From positions 1-36,404 of the forward strand of contig CAMUGK010000001.1 in the NCBI GenBank assembly GCA_947088415.1: a stretch of DNA of 36,404 nt, read 5' to 3'. The DNA comes from an uncultured Bacillota bacterium. GTDB lineage: Bacteria; Bacillota; Clostridia; Christensenellales; UBA1242. Both the position numbers and the translations under genes were made by a program. This document shows positions 28,829 to 36,364 of this stretch, piece by piece (the first letter of the stretch is position 1; every line of letters begins with the position of its first letter). Under the pieces are notes generated by a model. That model worked only from the letters and a program-made list of their open reading frames with translations. It had not been told where the DNA came from and made no database searches.

Positions 28829-29389
28829 ATGAAAGATTTATTAACATTTATCAATAGGGAAAAATTTAGAGAATGGCTTTCTGAGCATTGTCAGAACTGT
28901 GAGGGGGTTTGGCTTTTATTCAGCAAATCAAAAGACTCAAAAACAATCAAGGCGGAGGAGGCACTTGAAGAAGCATTGTGTTTTGGGTGGATAGACGGAC
29001 AGATACAAAGTATTGATGACATAACATACAAGAAGTATTTTTCACGGAGAAGAGCAAACAGCAAGTGGTCAGATAAGAATAAGACATTGGTTAAAAGCCT
29101 TGAAGAAAGAGGGTTGATGACCGACTTTGGAAGAGTGAAGATAGAAGAAGCAAAGAAAAATGGACAATGGGATGCTGTTGACCCTATGAAATTTACAGAG
29201 GAACAAATCAATGTTCTGGATGAAATTTTGAAAGCATATGAACCAGCATACTCCAATTTCCAAGCAATGTCTATGTCAGTAAAAAAGACATACACAAGAG
29301 CATACTTTGAAGCAAAAACAGATGCAGGTAAGGCAAAGAGAATTGCTTGGATAGTTGATAGGCTTAACAAAAATTTGAAACCTATGTAA
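28829..29389 (+). CDS. YdeI/OmpD-associated family protein
   Basis: I use the ATG at 28829; the longer frame starts with a TTG inside the promoter. The 186-residue protein carries the YdeI pattern: FREWLSEHCQNCEGVWLLFS, EEALEEALCFGWIDGQIQSI, YFSRRRANSKWSDKNKTLVK and NGQWDA. This family is widespread, cytoplasmic and poorly understood, with links to bacteriocin or antimicrobial peptide protection. It has no ribosome site. The next gene starts 15 bp later and is probably co-transcribed. Confidence 0.88.
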   Translation: MKDLLTFINREKFREWLSEHCQNCEGVWLLFSKSKDSKTIKAEEALEEALCFGWIDGQIQSIDDITYKKYFSRRRANSKWSDKNKTLVKSLEERGLMTDFGRVKIEEAKKNGQWDAVDPMKFTEEQINVLDEILKAYEPAYSNFQAMSMSVKKTYTRAYFEAKTDAGKAKRIAWIVDRLNKNLKPM

Positions 29390-29404
29390 AACAAGGAGGC
29401 AAAG

Positions 29405-29818
29405 ATGACCAAAGAAAAATTATTTGAATTTATTGCAAAGCAAAAGACAGCATTCATTTCATCAGTTGATGAACAAGGCTACCCAATAACAAGGGCGATG
29501 CTAAGCCCTAGGGAAATTGATGGCAATGATATATATTTTTCAACAAATACTTCAAGTAAGAAAGTTGAACAGTATTTGGCAAACAATAAGGCTTGTGTTT
29601 ATTTTTACAAGCGTGGCAGATTTAAATACCAAGGTGTGACAATTAAAGGAACAATGCAAGTTTGCACCGATCAGGAGAGCAAAAATAAGATTTGGAGAAT
29701 TGGTGACAAAATTTTCTATAAACAAGGTGTAACAGACCCAGATTATTGCGTGTTAAAATTTACAGCTGAGGAAGGTGAATATTATTGTGACTTTAAGATT
29801 GAAAACATTAAGTTTTAG
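29405..29818 (+). CDS. Pyridoxamine 5'-phosphate oxidase-like flavoprotein
   Basis: AAGGAGG lies six bases before the ATG. The 137-residue product is a split-barrel FMN-binding domain of the PNPOx-like class: KQKTAFISSVDEQGYPITRAML, DIYFSTNTSSKKVEQYLANN, KACVYFY and KGTMQVCTDQE. Small members of this family bind FMN, F420 or heme rather than acting in vitamin B6 synthesis, so the exact cofactor is open. It follows the YdeI-like gene by 15 bp and ends at a good terminator. Confidence 0.87.
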   Translation: MTKEKLFEFIAKQKTAFISSVDEQGYPITRAMLSPREIDGNDIYFSTNTSSKKVEQYLANNKACVYFYKRGRFKYQGVTIKGTMQVCTDQESKNKIWRIGDKIFYKQGVTDPDYCVLKFTAEEGEYYCDFKIENIKF

Positions 29819-29824
29819 AGATAG

Positions 29825-29854
29825 AAAATCATAAGCAAAAGTTTGTGATTTTTT
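29825..29854 (+). terminator. Terminator of the YdeI/PNPOx-like pair
   Basis: AAAATCATAA pairs with TTTGTGATTTT (one wobble) over about ten bp, then T-run. Confidence 0.7.
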
Positions 29855-29887
29855 GTTAAAATTGATTGCGGTTGCAAAGAATTGTGG

Positions 29888-29893
29888 TATAAT
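29888..29893 (+). promoter_or_regulatory. Extended -10 promoter of the hydrolase gene
   Basis: TGTGG-TATAAT, with TTGCGG 16 bases upstream; followed by GGAGAA before the ATG. Confidence 0.65.
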
Positions 29894-29914
29894 CAATTTA
29901 TAGGAGAATATACA

Positions 29915-30691
29915 ATGAAATCATTGCAACTTGAAAATACACCAATTGCTTATTATATTGATGAATCAGCCAATAAAGAATGGATTGTGTTTATTCACGC
30001 AGCATTTGTAGATCATAGAATGTTTGAAAAGCAGTTTGAATATTTTTCTGGCAAATATAATTTACTTGCAGTTGATATAATTGGACATGGCAATTCAATC
30101 AAGGCAAAAAAAGGTGATTCAATTGAAAACATATCTTTTTGGATTAATCAAATTTTTGAAAAACACAACATAAAAGCGGCACATTTTGTTGGAGTTTCAT
30201 TAGGATCTGTTTTTATACAAGATTTTGCCAATAAATATGAAGATAAGGTTTTATCTCTCGCTTGTTTTGGTGGATATGACATAAACAATTTTGACCTTAA
30301 AAAACAAAAAAGCAATTCAAAAGAGCAGAAGAAAATGATGCTAAAAGCAATGTTTTCAATAAAATGGTTTGCAAAGGCAAACAAAAGAATTTCTGCTTTT
30401 ACAACTCAAGCGCAAGAAGAGTTTTACAATTTGAATCTGAAATTTAAGAAAAAGTCTTTTATGTATTTGGCTGGATTGCAAAAACTTATAAATAAATTCC
30501 CTACCAAGCAAAGAAAATATAAATTGTTAGTAGGTTGTGGCGAACACGATATTCCTATGGAGATAGATATTGTAAACGAATGGGCAGAAAGAGAACATTG
30601 TGAAAAAGTCATAATTAAAGGTGCAGGACATTGCGTAAATATGGATAAATCGCAGGAATTTAACGATTGTTTAGAAAGGTTTTGGCATTAA
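29915..30691 (+). CDS. Alpha/beta hydrolase
   Basis: I use the ATG at 29915 after AGGAGAA. The 258-residue protein has the alpha/beta hydrolase order: oxyanion region FIHAAFVDH (26-34), DIIGHGNS (54-61), nucleophile elbow GVSLG with Ser95 (93-97), Asp212 (GEHD) and His239 (GAGHC). It resembles small esterases and acyl-transfer hydrolases; the substrate is unknown. No signal peptide. Its promoter block is nearly identical to that of the YdeI-like gene, hinting at common control or a duplication. Confidence 0.9.
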   Translation: MKSLQLENTPIAYYIDESANKEWIVFIHAAFVDHRMFEKQFEYFSGKYNLLAVDIIGHGNSIKAKKGDSIENISFWINQIFEKHNIKAAHFVGVSLGSVFIQDFANKYEDKVLSLACFGGYDINNFDLKKQKSNSKEQKKMMLKAMFSIKWFAKANKRISAFTTQAQEEFYNLNLKFKKKSFMYLAGLQKLINKFPTKQRKYKLLVGCGEHDIPMEIDIVNEWAEREHCEKVIIKGAGHCVNMDKSQEFNDCLERFWH

Positions 30692-30740
30692 TTTATTAGA
30701 TAAAAAGATTGAATAATTTTTAATATATAAAAGATTTTGT

Positions 30741-30769
30741 AAAGTATTGAAACTGCAATACTTTTTTTC
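30741..30769 (+). terminator. Hydrolase gene terminator
   Basis: AAAGTATTG / CAATACTTT, 9-bp stem, 6-base loop, then T-run. Confidence 0.8.
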
Positions 30770-30965
30770 TATTCTATTTATTCGGAAAAAATCAACAAAA
30801 TTAAAAGATAGCTGTAGAGCTAATTTAATTTGGTAAACGTAAAAAAGATTACATTTACTCAATAGTGTAAAAATATTTTTTAAAATTTTTAAATAGTTTA
30901 AAAAATCTTTGGAAATCATTTGCATTAATTTTCTTAAAGTGATAATATTTGCAAGGCAAATAAAT

Positions 30966-30982
30966 TGTCGAAAAATGCCGAA
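30966..30982 (+). promoter_or_regulatory. Tandem boxes before the lipoprotein gene
   Basis: TGTCGAA-AAA-TGCCGAA, 10-bp period, ending 15 bases before the ATG at 30998, the same place as in the paralogue at 27360. Confidence 0.65.
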
Positions 30983-30997
30983 TAAGGAAAGAAGAAA

Positions 30998-31537
30998 ATG
31001 AAAAGATTTTTTAGTGGAATATTAATTAGTCTTGCAATTATTGTTTGTATTGGTTTGGTAGGTTGTGGAGGAAAAGATAATCCGCCAGATTCCAATTTAG
31101 ATAACGAAATTGTTGAGCCTTCACAACCAGAAAAACCAGCAGAGCCAGAAGGGCCAATAAATCCTGACAACCCTCCAGATGAAGAACCACCAATTGATGA
31201 AGAGCCAAATGACTCAATGCTTGAAAAGTTTAAAGTTTTGGCAGATGAGATTTTGCTGGGGATATCGCTTTCATATGATATTGGGGAAGAATATGAATTG
31301 GTTGTTAAAAATCAAATTACAAATGATAAGTTAGAGATAATTATAGATTTTGAAGATACAGAATTGTCGGATGAAGATTTATTTCAAGAAGCCTTTGAAG
31401 ATATTAAAGATATAATAACAAATCTTGTTGATAAATCAGAGATTGATAATTTACATCTGGACTGTCAAGGAAAGAATTTCAAAGTTAAAATTTTAATAAC
31501 CCCAATTATTGAACCAGCACTTAGAAAAGGCGAATAG
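30998..31537 (+). CDS. Small acidic lipoprotein, paralogue of the one at 27360
   Basis: The 179-residue product begins MKRFFSGILISLAIIVCIGL and has lipobox LVGC (Cys24). A Pro/Glu-rich linker follows (about 30-70, with EPPIDEEP-type repeats), longer than in the paralogue, and then an acidic domain (LEKFKVLADEILLGISLSYD... IDNLHLDCQGKNFKVKILITP). AAGGAAAG precedes the ATG. The upstream 150 bp, including AATCATTTGC, AAGTG.TAATAT and the box pair, is conserved with 27360. Probably anchored on the outer face of the membrane. Confidence 0.8.
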   Translation: MKRFFSGILISLAIIVCIGLVGCGGKDNPPDSNLDNEIVEPSQPEKPAEPEGPINPDNPPDEEPPIDEEPNDSMLEKFKVLADEILLGISLSYDIGEEYELVVKNQITNDKLEIIIDFEDTELSDEDLFQEAFEDIKDIITNLVDKSEIDNLHLDCQGKNFKVKILITPIIEPALRKGE

Positions 31538-31570
31538 GTCTTTATATTATCTTGAAAATTTAAAGCAAAC

Positions 31571-31603
31571 AAAAAACACTTGGTAATATTGCAGGTGTTT
31601 TTT
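31571..31603. terminator. Terminator between convergent genes
   Basis: AACACTTG / CAGGTGTT (one wobble in plus-strand RNA) with A6 before and T6 after; also usable, with one mismatch, by tlyA. Confidence 0.75.
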
Positions 31604-31638
31604 GTTCTGTAAGTTTATTAGATAGTTTAATGATTTTT

Positions 31639-32403
31639 TTAAAATCTGTTTTCAACAAGTTGTTTTATATCAAAATTTTCTTTTGTCATATTAAAATAAA
31701 TCAAATATTCTATATTCCCATCGCCGCCAGTGATAGGAGAATGGCAGATATTGCAAACTGGGAAATCTAAAGATTGGCAATATGCAACAAAATTGTTTAA
31801 AAGTTTGATATGTAATCTTTTATCTTTAATTATTCCTTTATATTTTTTTGCTAATTCTTTGCCACACTCAAATTGTGGTTTGAATAAAAACATAGTTTCT
31901 TTATTTCCAAACAATGCTTTTATTGTTGGCAGAACTTTTGTTAATGAGATAAATGATAAATCGCCAATAATTATTTCAACATCACAAACTTCTTCAAAAT
32001 TAAGTGACCGTATATCTCGCCCTTGCAGATTGACTACACGCTTGTCTGATGCGAGAGATTTGTCAAGTTCATCTTTGCCTATATCTAGAGAATAAACCTT
32101 GATTGCGCCATAATTTAATGCAACTTCAGTAAAACCGCCAGTCGATGCACCAACATCTAAAACAACTTTATTTTTAAAATCTAAATTAAAACTTTTGATT
32201 GCACCAAGAAGTTTGTAAGCTCCGCGAGATACATATTCTTCGTGTTCTAAAATTTGAATATGAGAATTTTCATCAACTAAAAGTGATGGTTTAGCTTCTT
32301 TCCCGTCAACCAAAACAAGCCCTTGCGATATTATTGCTTGGGCTTTGCTTCGAGATTTTATATTAAGCTTGTGGGTAATAAAACTATCCAGTCTTTCTTT
32401 CAC
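31639..32403 (-). CDS. tlyA: TlyA-family rRNA 2'-O-methyltransferase
   Basis: TlyA methylates ribosomal RNA cytidines at the ribose 2'-O. The 254-residue protein has an N-terminal S4 RNA-binding domain (residues 1-60, RLDSFITHKLNIKSRSKAQA), the linker SRGAYKLLGAI, and an FtsJ-like methyltransferase with SAM site VLDVGASTGGFTE (81-93) and DLSFISLTKVLP. It starts with GTG at 32403; an overlapping ATG would hit TGA at once. The ribosome site overlaps the stop codon of DUF1846, nine bases upstream, so the two are translationally coupled. The usual Firmicutes neighbours (recN, argR, nadK) are not here. Confidence 0.93.
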   Translation of the reverse strand: MKERLDSFITHKLNIKSRSKAQAIISQGLVLVDGKEAKPSLLVDENSHIQILEHEEYVSRGAYKLLGAIKSFNLDFKNKVVLDVGASTGGFTEVALNYGAIKVYSLDIGKDELDKSLASDKRVVNLQGRDIRSLNFEEVCDVEIIIGDLSFISLTKVLPTIKALFGNKETMFLFKPQFECGKELAKKYKGIIKDKRLHIKLLNNFVAYCQSLDFPVCNICHSPITGGDGNIEYLIYFNMTKENFDIKQLVENRF

Positions 32404-32412
32404 ATTAACTCC

Positions 32413-33906
32413 TTAATTTTGAAATAAATGTTTGCTTGCAAACTGCGGTTCACAAGTAATGTTAATTCCAAGTTTTTTGAGAGTAGATTCTTCACTAGGT
32501 GGCAAAATGTAAGTTGAATGTGCTTCGGTATTTTTAAGTTCTGGCAGTTTCTTAATAATCTTTGCGGCTTTTTCATTGCTTGATGAACTTATTGCAAGAG
32601 CAACTAAAACATCATCTAAAGTTAAAACGCTTTTCTTTGAGTTAAGATATTTTGTTCGCAAGTTGATAATTGGCATTAAAACATCGTCAGATATAACATC
32701 AAAATCATCACCCATTTTTGTAAGTGTGCGAAGTGCGTTTAAAACTACCGCGCCACTTGCTGAAATAACTTTTTTGGTTTTACCAGTTACAATTTTACCA
32801 TTTCCTAATTCTAATGCAATGCAAGGGTATCCACTTGCTTTGCTTGTCTGCTTGGCAACTTTTGTCACTTCCAAATAGTTAGGGTCAAAATCAAGTTCGC
32901 TCATCAAATATTCAAGCCTTTCAACTGTATCTAGGCTAGCAGAGCCTTTTTTATAGTCGCATTTTGCACGATAATATCTTCTTACAATTTCACGTTTTGA
33001 TGCTTCTTCAACTATTTTCATGTCGACAATCGCTTTTGCAACCATATTTACGCCCATATCAGTAGGGGATTTGTAAGGCTCGCCACCAGTAATTTTTTTG
33101 AGAATATTATGTAAAACTGGAAAAACTTCAATGTCACGATTATAGTTGACAGTAAGTTCGTTATATGCGTTAAAGTGATAAGGGTCAATTTGATTTACAT
33201 CTTTTAAGTCTGCTGTTGCGGCTTCATATGCAATATTTACAGGACTTTTTAATGGCAAATTCCAAACTGGAAAGGTTTCAAATTTAGCGTAACCCGCTTT
33301 GACGCCATGTTTATGTTCATGGTAGAGTTGACTTAAACAAGTTGCAAGTTTGCCACTTGATGGGCCAGGTGCTGTAACAATGACAAGTGGTCTTGTTGTT
33401 TCAATATATGGATTAGCGCCATAACCTTCATCAGAAACAATGGTTTCAACATCGTTTGGATAACCTTTTGTATAATTATGAAAGTAAACCCTTTCATTTC
33501 GGTTTTCAAGTTTTCTTGCAAACTTAACTGCACTAGGTTGACCTTTAAAAAGAGTGATAACAATCGCCGAAACATAAAGGTCAAGGTCGCGAAGATTGTC
33601 TATAAGTCTTAACACTTCGTCGTCATAACTAAGTCCTAAATCAGCACGAACTCTATTCTTTTCAATATCGTTTGCACTTATGCAAAAGATAATTTCTGCT
33701 TTGTCTTTAAGCTTAACTAAAAGTTTAGTTTTAATATTAGGGTCAAACCCTGGCAACACGCGTGAAGCGTGAAGGTCATCAAAAATTTTGCCACCAAACT
33801 CAAGATAAAGCTTGCCCGAAAATGTGTTAATACGCTTTAAAATGTTCTCACTTTGAAGTTTTAAATAAAGATCATTGTCAAAACCTATATTTTTAATGTT
33901 TTCCAT
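32413..33906 (-). CDS. DUF1846 family protein
   Basis: The 497-residue product matches the DUF1846 family over its full length: GFDNDLYLKLQSENILKRIN, GKLYLEFGGKIFDDLHASRVL, FDPNIKTKLL, VTAPGPSSGKLATCLSQLYH and the APGPSSGK P-loop-like segment (residues about 178-186). The C-terminal part carries KTSKASGYPCIALELGNGK. The family is confined to Bacillota and related anaerobes; structures exist but the reaction is unsettled. GGAGGG precedes the ATG and tlyA follows immediately. Confidence 0.93.
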   Translation of the reverse strand: MENIKNIGFDNDLYLKLQSENILKRINTFSGKLYLEFGGKIFDDLHASRVLPGFDPNIKTKLLVKLKDKAEIIFCISANDIEKNRVRADLGLSYDDEVLRLIDNLRDLDLYVSAIVITLFKGQPSAVKFARKLENRNERVYFHNYTKGYPNDVETIVSDEGYGANPYIETTRPLVIVTAPGPSSGKLATCLSQLYHEHKHGVKAGYAKFETFPVWNLPLKSPVNIAYEAATADLKDVNQIDPYHFNAYNELTVNYNRDIEVFPVLHNILKKITGGEPYKSPTDMGVNMVAKAIVDMKIVEEASKREIVRRYYRAKCDYKKGSASLDTVERLEYLMSELDFDPNYLEVTKVAKQTSKASGYPCIALELGNGKIVTGKTKKVISASGAVVLNALRTLTKMGDDFDVISDDVLMPIINLRTKYLNSKKSVLTLDDVLVALAISSSSNEKAAKIIKKLPELKNTEAHSTYILPPSEESTLKKLGINITCEPQFASKHLFQN

Positions 33907-33926
33907 AAACCCTCCTAGTTTCTTTT

Positions 33927-33955
33927 AGTATATATTTTTTGGTTAATTTTAGCAA
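33927..33955 (-). promoter_or_regulatory. DUF1846-tlyA promoter
   Basis: Minus strand TTGCTA, 17-base spacer, TATACT (plus-strand 33927-33932). Confidence 0.65.
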
Positions 33956-34049
33956 ATAAATAAAAAAGGTTTTTCTAAGATTAGTAAATTTTTATTTTTC
34001 ACAAACATGGCATAATTGTGTAAAAATTTGTAATCGCAATAAATTTTGT

Positions 34050-34078
34050 TTGATTAATTATTTAAGTTGTGCTAAAAT
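34050..34078 (+). promoter_or_regulatory. degV promoter
   Basis: TTGATT at 34050-34055, a 17-base spacer ending TGC, and TAAAAT at 34073-34078. Confidence 0.65.
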
Positions 34079-34110
34079 ATTTGTTGTAAAACTAAAATTC
34101 GGAGGAAAAA

Positions 34111-34992
34111 ATGAAAAAGGTTGCCATTGTAACAGATAGTAATAGTGGACTCACTCAAGAAGAAGGCAAAAAATTAGGCGTAACTGTTGTGCCAATGCCT
34201 TTTATTGTTGACGGGGAAGAATATTTTGAAGATATAAGTTTGACCCAACCGCAGTTTTTTGAAAAATTAGCACAAGATGCCAATATTTCAACTTCTCAAC
34301 CAGCCATTGGTGCAGTTGTTGAAATTTGGGATAGACTATTAAAAGATTATGATGAAGTCGTTCATATTCCAATGTCAAGTGGTCTTAGCGAAAGCATGAA
34401 CACTGCAAGAACTTTTGCCAATAATGAATATGCTGGCAGAGTTGAAGTGGTAGATAATCACAGAATTTCAATTACTCAAAGACGTAGTGTTATTGATGCT
34501 GTCAATCTTGCAAAAGATGGCTATACAGCAAAGGAGATTAAAGAATATCTTGAACACACAGGCAAAGACAGCAGTATTTATATTATGGTTAACACTTTGA
34601 AACATCTTAAAAAAGGCGGAAGAATAACACCAGCCGCTGCTGCTATTGGAACAGTTTTGAATATTAAACCAGTTCTTCAAATTCAAGGTGGCAAACTCGA
34701 CCAATTTGCCAAAGTGCTTAACTTAAAAGCAGCCAAAGCAAAAATGATTTCTGCAATCAAAGACGATATAGAAAATCGCTTTAAAGATTTGTTTGACCGC
34801 AAAGAACTTTGTATAGCTATTGCTCATACAAACAACTATGAAAGGGCAGATGAATTTGCACAAGAAGTTGAGCAGGCTTTTGGCGTAAAACCAGAGTTTG
34901 TTGACCCATTGTCTTTAAGCATTGCTTGCCATATTGGCTCTGGCTCTCTTGCAATAGGTTGCTATAGAATTTATCAAGGTAAAAATAAATAA
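34111..34992 (+). CDS. DegV family fatty-acid-binding protein
   Basis: The 293-residue protein has the DegV landmarks: VAIVTDSNSGLT (4-15), VVPMPFIVDGEEYFEDISL, ISTSQPAIG with the conserved TSQP, IPMSSGLSESMNTA and LKHLKKGGRIT. DegV/FakB proteins bind a fatty acid and present it to FakA kinase for phospholipid synthesis from exogenous fatty acids. No fakA-type gene is in the window. CGGAGG precedes the ATG. Single-gene unit. Confidence 0.94.
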   Translation: MKKVAIVTDSNSGLTQEEGKKLGVTVVPMPFIVDGEEYFEDISLTQPQFFEKLAQDANISTSQPAIGAVVEIWDRLLKDYDEVVHIPMSSGLSESMNTARTFANNEYAGRVEVVDNHRISITQRRSVIDAVNLAKDGYTAKEIKEYLEHTGKDSSIYIMVNTLKHLKKGGRITPAAAAIGTVLNIKPVLQIQGGKLDQFAKVLNLKAAKAKMISAIKDDIENRFKDLFDRKELCIAIAHTNNYERADEFAQEVEQAFGVKPEFVDPLSLSIACHIGSGSLAIGCYRIYQGKNK

Positions 34993-34995
34993 ACA

Positions 34996-35021
34996 AAAAA
35001 CACCAAGTATGGTGTTTTTTT
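34996..35021. terminator. Bidirectional terminator between convergent genes
   Basis: AAAAACACCA-AGTA-TGGTGTTTTT, a strong stem with A-run and T-run. Confidence 0.9.
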
Positions 35022-35037
35022 GAAATAATTTATGTTT

Positions 35038-35832
35038 TTATTTTTGTTCAACTTGAGTAATGTTAAGTTTAACAGTTACTGGTTTGTAACCAACTGGGGC
35101 AATAGTGTAGTCACGTGTAAATTCGCTTGCAACATTAGAGCCATAACCTACTGCATAAAAGCCAAGCCAACCTTCGCCAGCAATTTCCTCGTTTGTAAAA
35201 CCATAACTAATTGTTGTTACATTTCCCTTTCTGTTTACTTGTTCAGTAATAAATTTTGCAGGTTTAACCACTTCGTCACCCTTTTTGAAAGTCATTTTGA
35301 AGAGAGCGGTTGAATTGTTAACAGTAAGGTTGTAAGCGTTTTCAACTTTTTCAATTGCGTTGTTTGAATTTGCAACAACATTGTCAACGTTTGCGTCAAG
35401 ATTTGCACCATCAGCTACTTTAACTTTAAATGATGTGTCGCCATATTTAACATCAATGTTTTCAGTATTGCCAGCTTTAAGACTTAAGAAATATGATGCA
35501 ACATAAAGAGAGTTTTCTTTAACAACAAATCTTGGTGCATCGACAAATTTTTTCTTTCCGACAGAAAGCTTAACATTTTCTTCTCCATATGTAATTCCGC
35601 CAAGAGAAAAATCTCCTTCTCCTTTTACCTTTCCGATTTTAGCATAAAATTTGTCAAATTCTTCTCCCATGTTTTCATAAGTTAGGTTTGCATCAAGTTT
35701 GTTGTAAACATGTTCAGATATGTAAGTCAAATCTCCAGCAACATCGGCTTTTACATCAATTGTGTTGTTTCCATAACCTAAGAATGCAAAAGGTGTGGCA
35801 ACCACAAGTCCAGCGCAAGCAAGCTTTTTCAT
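35038..35832 (-). CDS. Secreted protein of unknown function
   Basis: The 264-residue product has a signal peptide (MKKLACAGLVVATPFAFLGYG) without a clear lipobox, and a mature part rich in short beta strands (VKLSVGKKKFVDAPRFVVKE, NIDVKYGDTSFKVKVADG, GNVTTISYGFTNEE), consistent with one or two Ig-like extracellular domains ending in YKPVTVKLNITQVEQK. The ATG used lies 17 bases from the AGGAGG site. Another ATG at 35842, at the ideal seven bases, is out of frame by one base across an A6 run. The promoter region contains a C7 tract between -35 and -10-like elements. No family recognised. Confidence 0.72.
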   Translation of the reverse strand: MKKLACAGLVVATPFAFLGYGNNTIDVKADVAGDLTYISEHVYNKLDANLTYENMGEEFDKFYAKIGKVKGEGDFSLGGITYGEENVKLSVGKKKFVDAPRFVVKENSLYVASYFLSLKAGNTENIDVKYGDTSFKVKVADGANLDANVDNVVANSNNAIEKVENAYNLTVNNSTALFKMTFKKGDEVVKPAKFITEQVNRKGNVTTISYGFTNEEIAGEGWLGFYAVGYGSNVASEFTRDYTIAPVGYKPVTVKLNITQVEQK

Positions 35833-35864
35833 CTTTTTTCATTTTTCTACCTCCTTTAAATATG

Positions 35865-35899
35865 AATATACCCGATTGTAACGCGGGGGGGCTTGTCAA
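35865..35899 (-). promoter_or_regulatory. Promoter region with a C7 tract in the spacer
   Basis: Minus strand: TTGACA (plus-strand 35894-35899), AG, C7, then TACAAT after 13 bases (35875-35880) or TATATT after 23 bases (35865-35870). Neither spacing is near 17; adding four C would bring TACAAT to 17. Confidence 0.5.
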
Positions 35900-35908
35900 G
35901 CAATTTTT

Positions 35909-35945
35909 CAAAAAAAATAAAAAAATTTCCGCTTCGCGAAAATTT
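35909..35945 (-). terminator. Terminator of the two-TM protein gene
   Basis: Minus strand AAATTTTCGC-GAA-GCGGAAATTT with T-rich tail. One U-G pair forms only in minus-strand RNA, which fits leftward use. Confidence 0.8.
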
Positions 35946-35964
35946 TAGTAATAAATAAGTTGAT

Positions 35965-35991
35965 TTCGACAAAATTTGACAAAAGTAGACA
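35965..35991 (-). promoter_or_regulatory. Triple tandem TGTC boxes
   Basis: Minus strand TGTCTAC-TTT-TGTCAAA-TTT-TGTCGAA with exact 10-bp period, between the two-TM gene's stop and its terminator, upstream of the secreted-protein promoter. Confidence 0.55.
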
Positions 35992-35998
35992 AATGGTG

Positions 35999-36364
35999 TT
36001 AATTCTCTTCCTGCTTTTCGACAATTTCTGTCTTTTCTTCGATTTTAGTTTCGGCTATAGGTTTTTCTAAATGTAATGAAGAAGCCTGTTTTAAAAGATA
36101 AATCCCTAAACCGAAAACTACACTAAAGACAATCATTAACACAAACATAGAAATTAAAAGAGGGGTGTTTACTTTAATACTTTCAAGACTCGACCCAAAA
36201 ACGCCAATCAAAATAAAAGCAGTTGCAACAATTATAAAACTTGCAATGGAAATTGGCGATGCAATCAAAAACAATTTTTTGTGAAGTTCCTTGTTTTTGT
36301 CGTAATTGCCGACAAAGTCTGCATTTTGATTGCTTTTTGCAATTAATTCTTTAAGTTTGTTCAT
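35999..36364 (-). CDS. Two-TM membrane protein, unrecognised
   Basis: AAGGAGAAGC precedes the ATG. The 121-residue product has a charged N-terminal 28 residues (MNKLKELIAKSNQNADFVGN), two hydrophobic helices (about 30-54 and 68-90), and a Glu/Lys-rich cytoplasmic tail (AETKIEEKTEIVEKQEEN). Both ends are predicted on the same side. No family recognised. Confidence 0.7.
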   Translation of the reverse strand: MNKLKELIAKSNQNADFVGNYDKNKELHKKLFLIASPISIASFIIVATAFILIGVFGSSLESIKVNTPLLISMFVLMIVFSVVFGLGIYLLKQASSLHLEKPIAETKIEEKTEIVEKQEEN

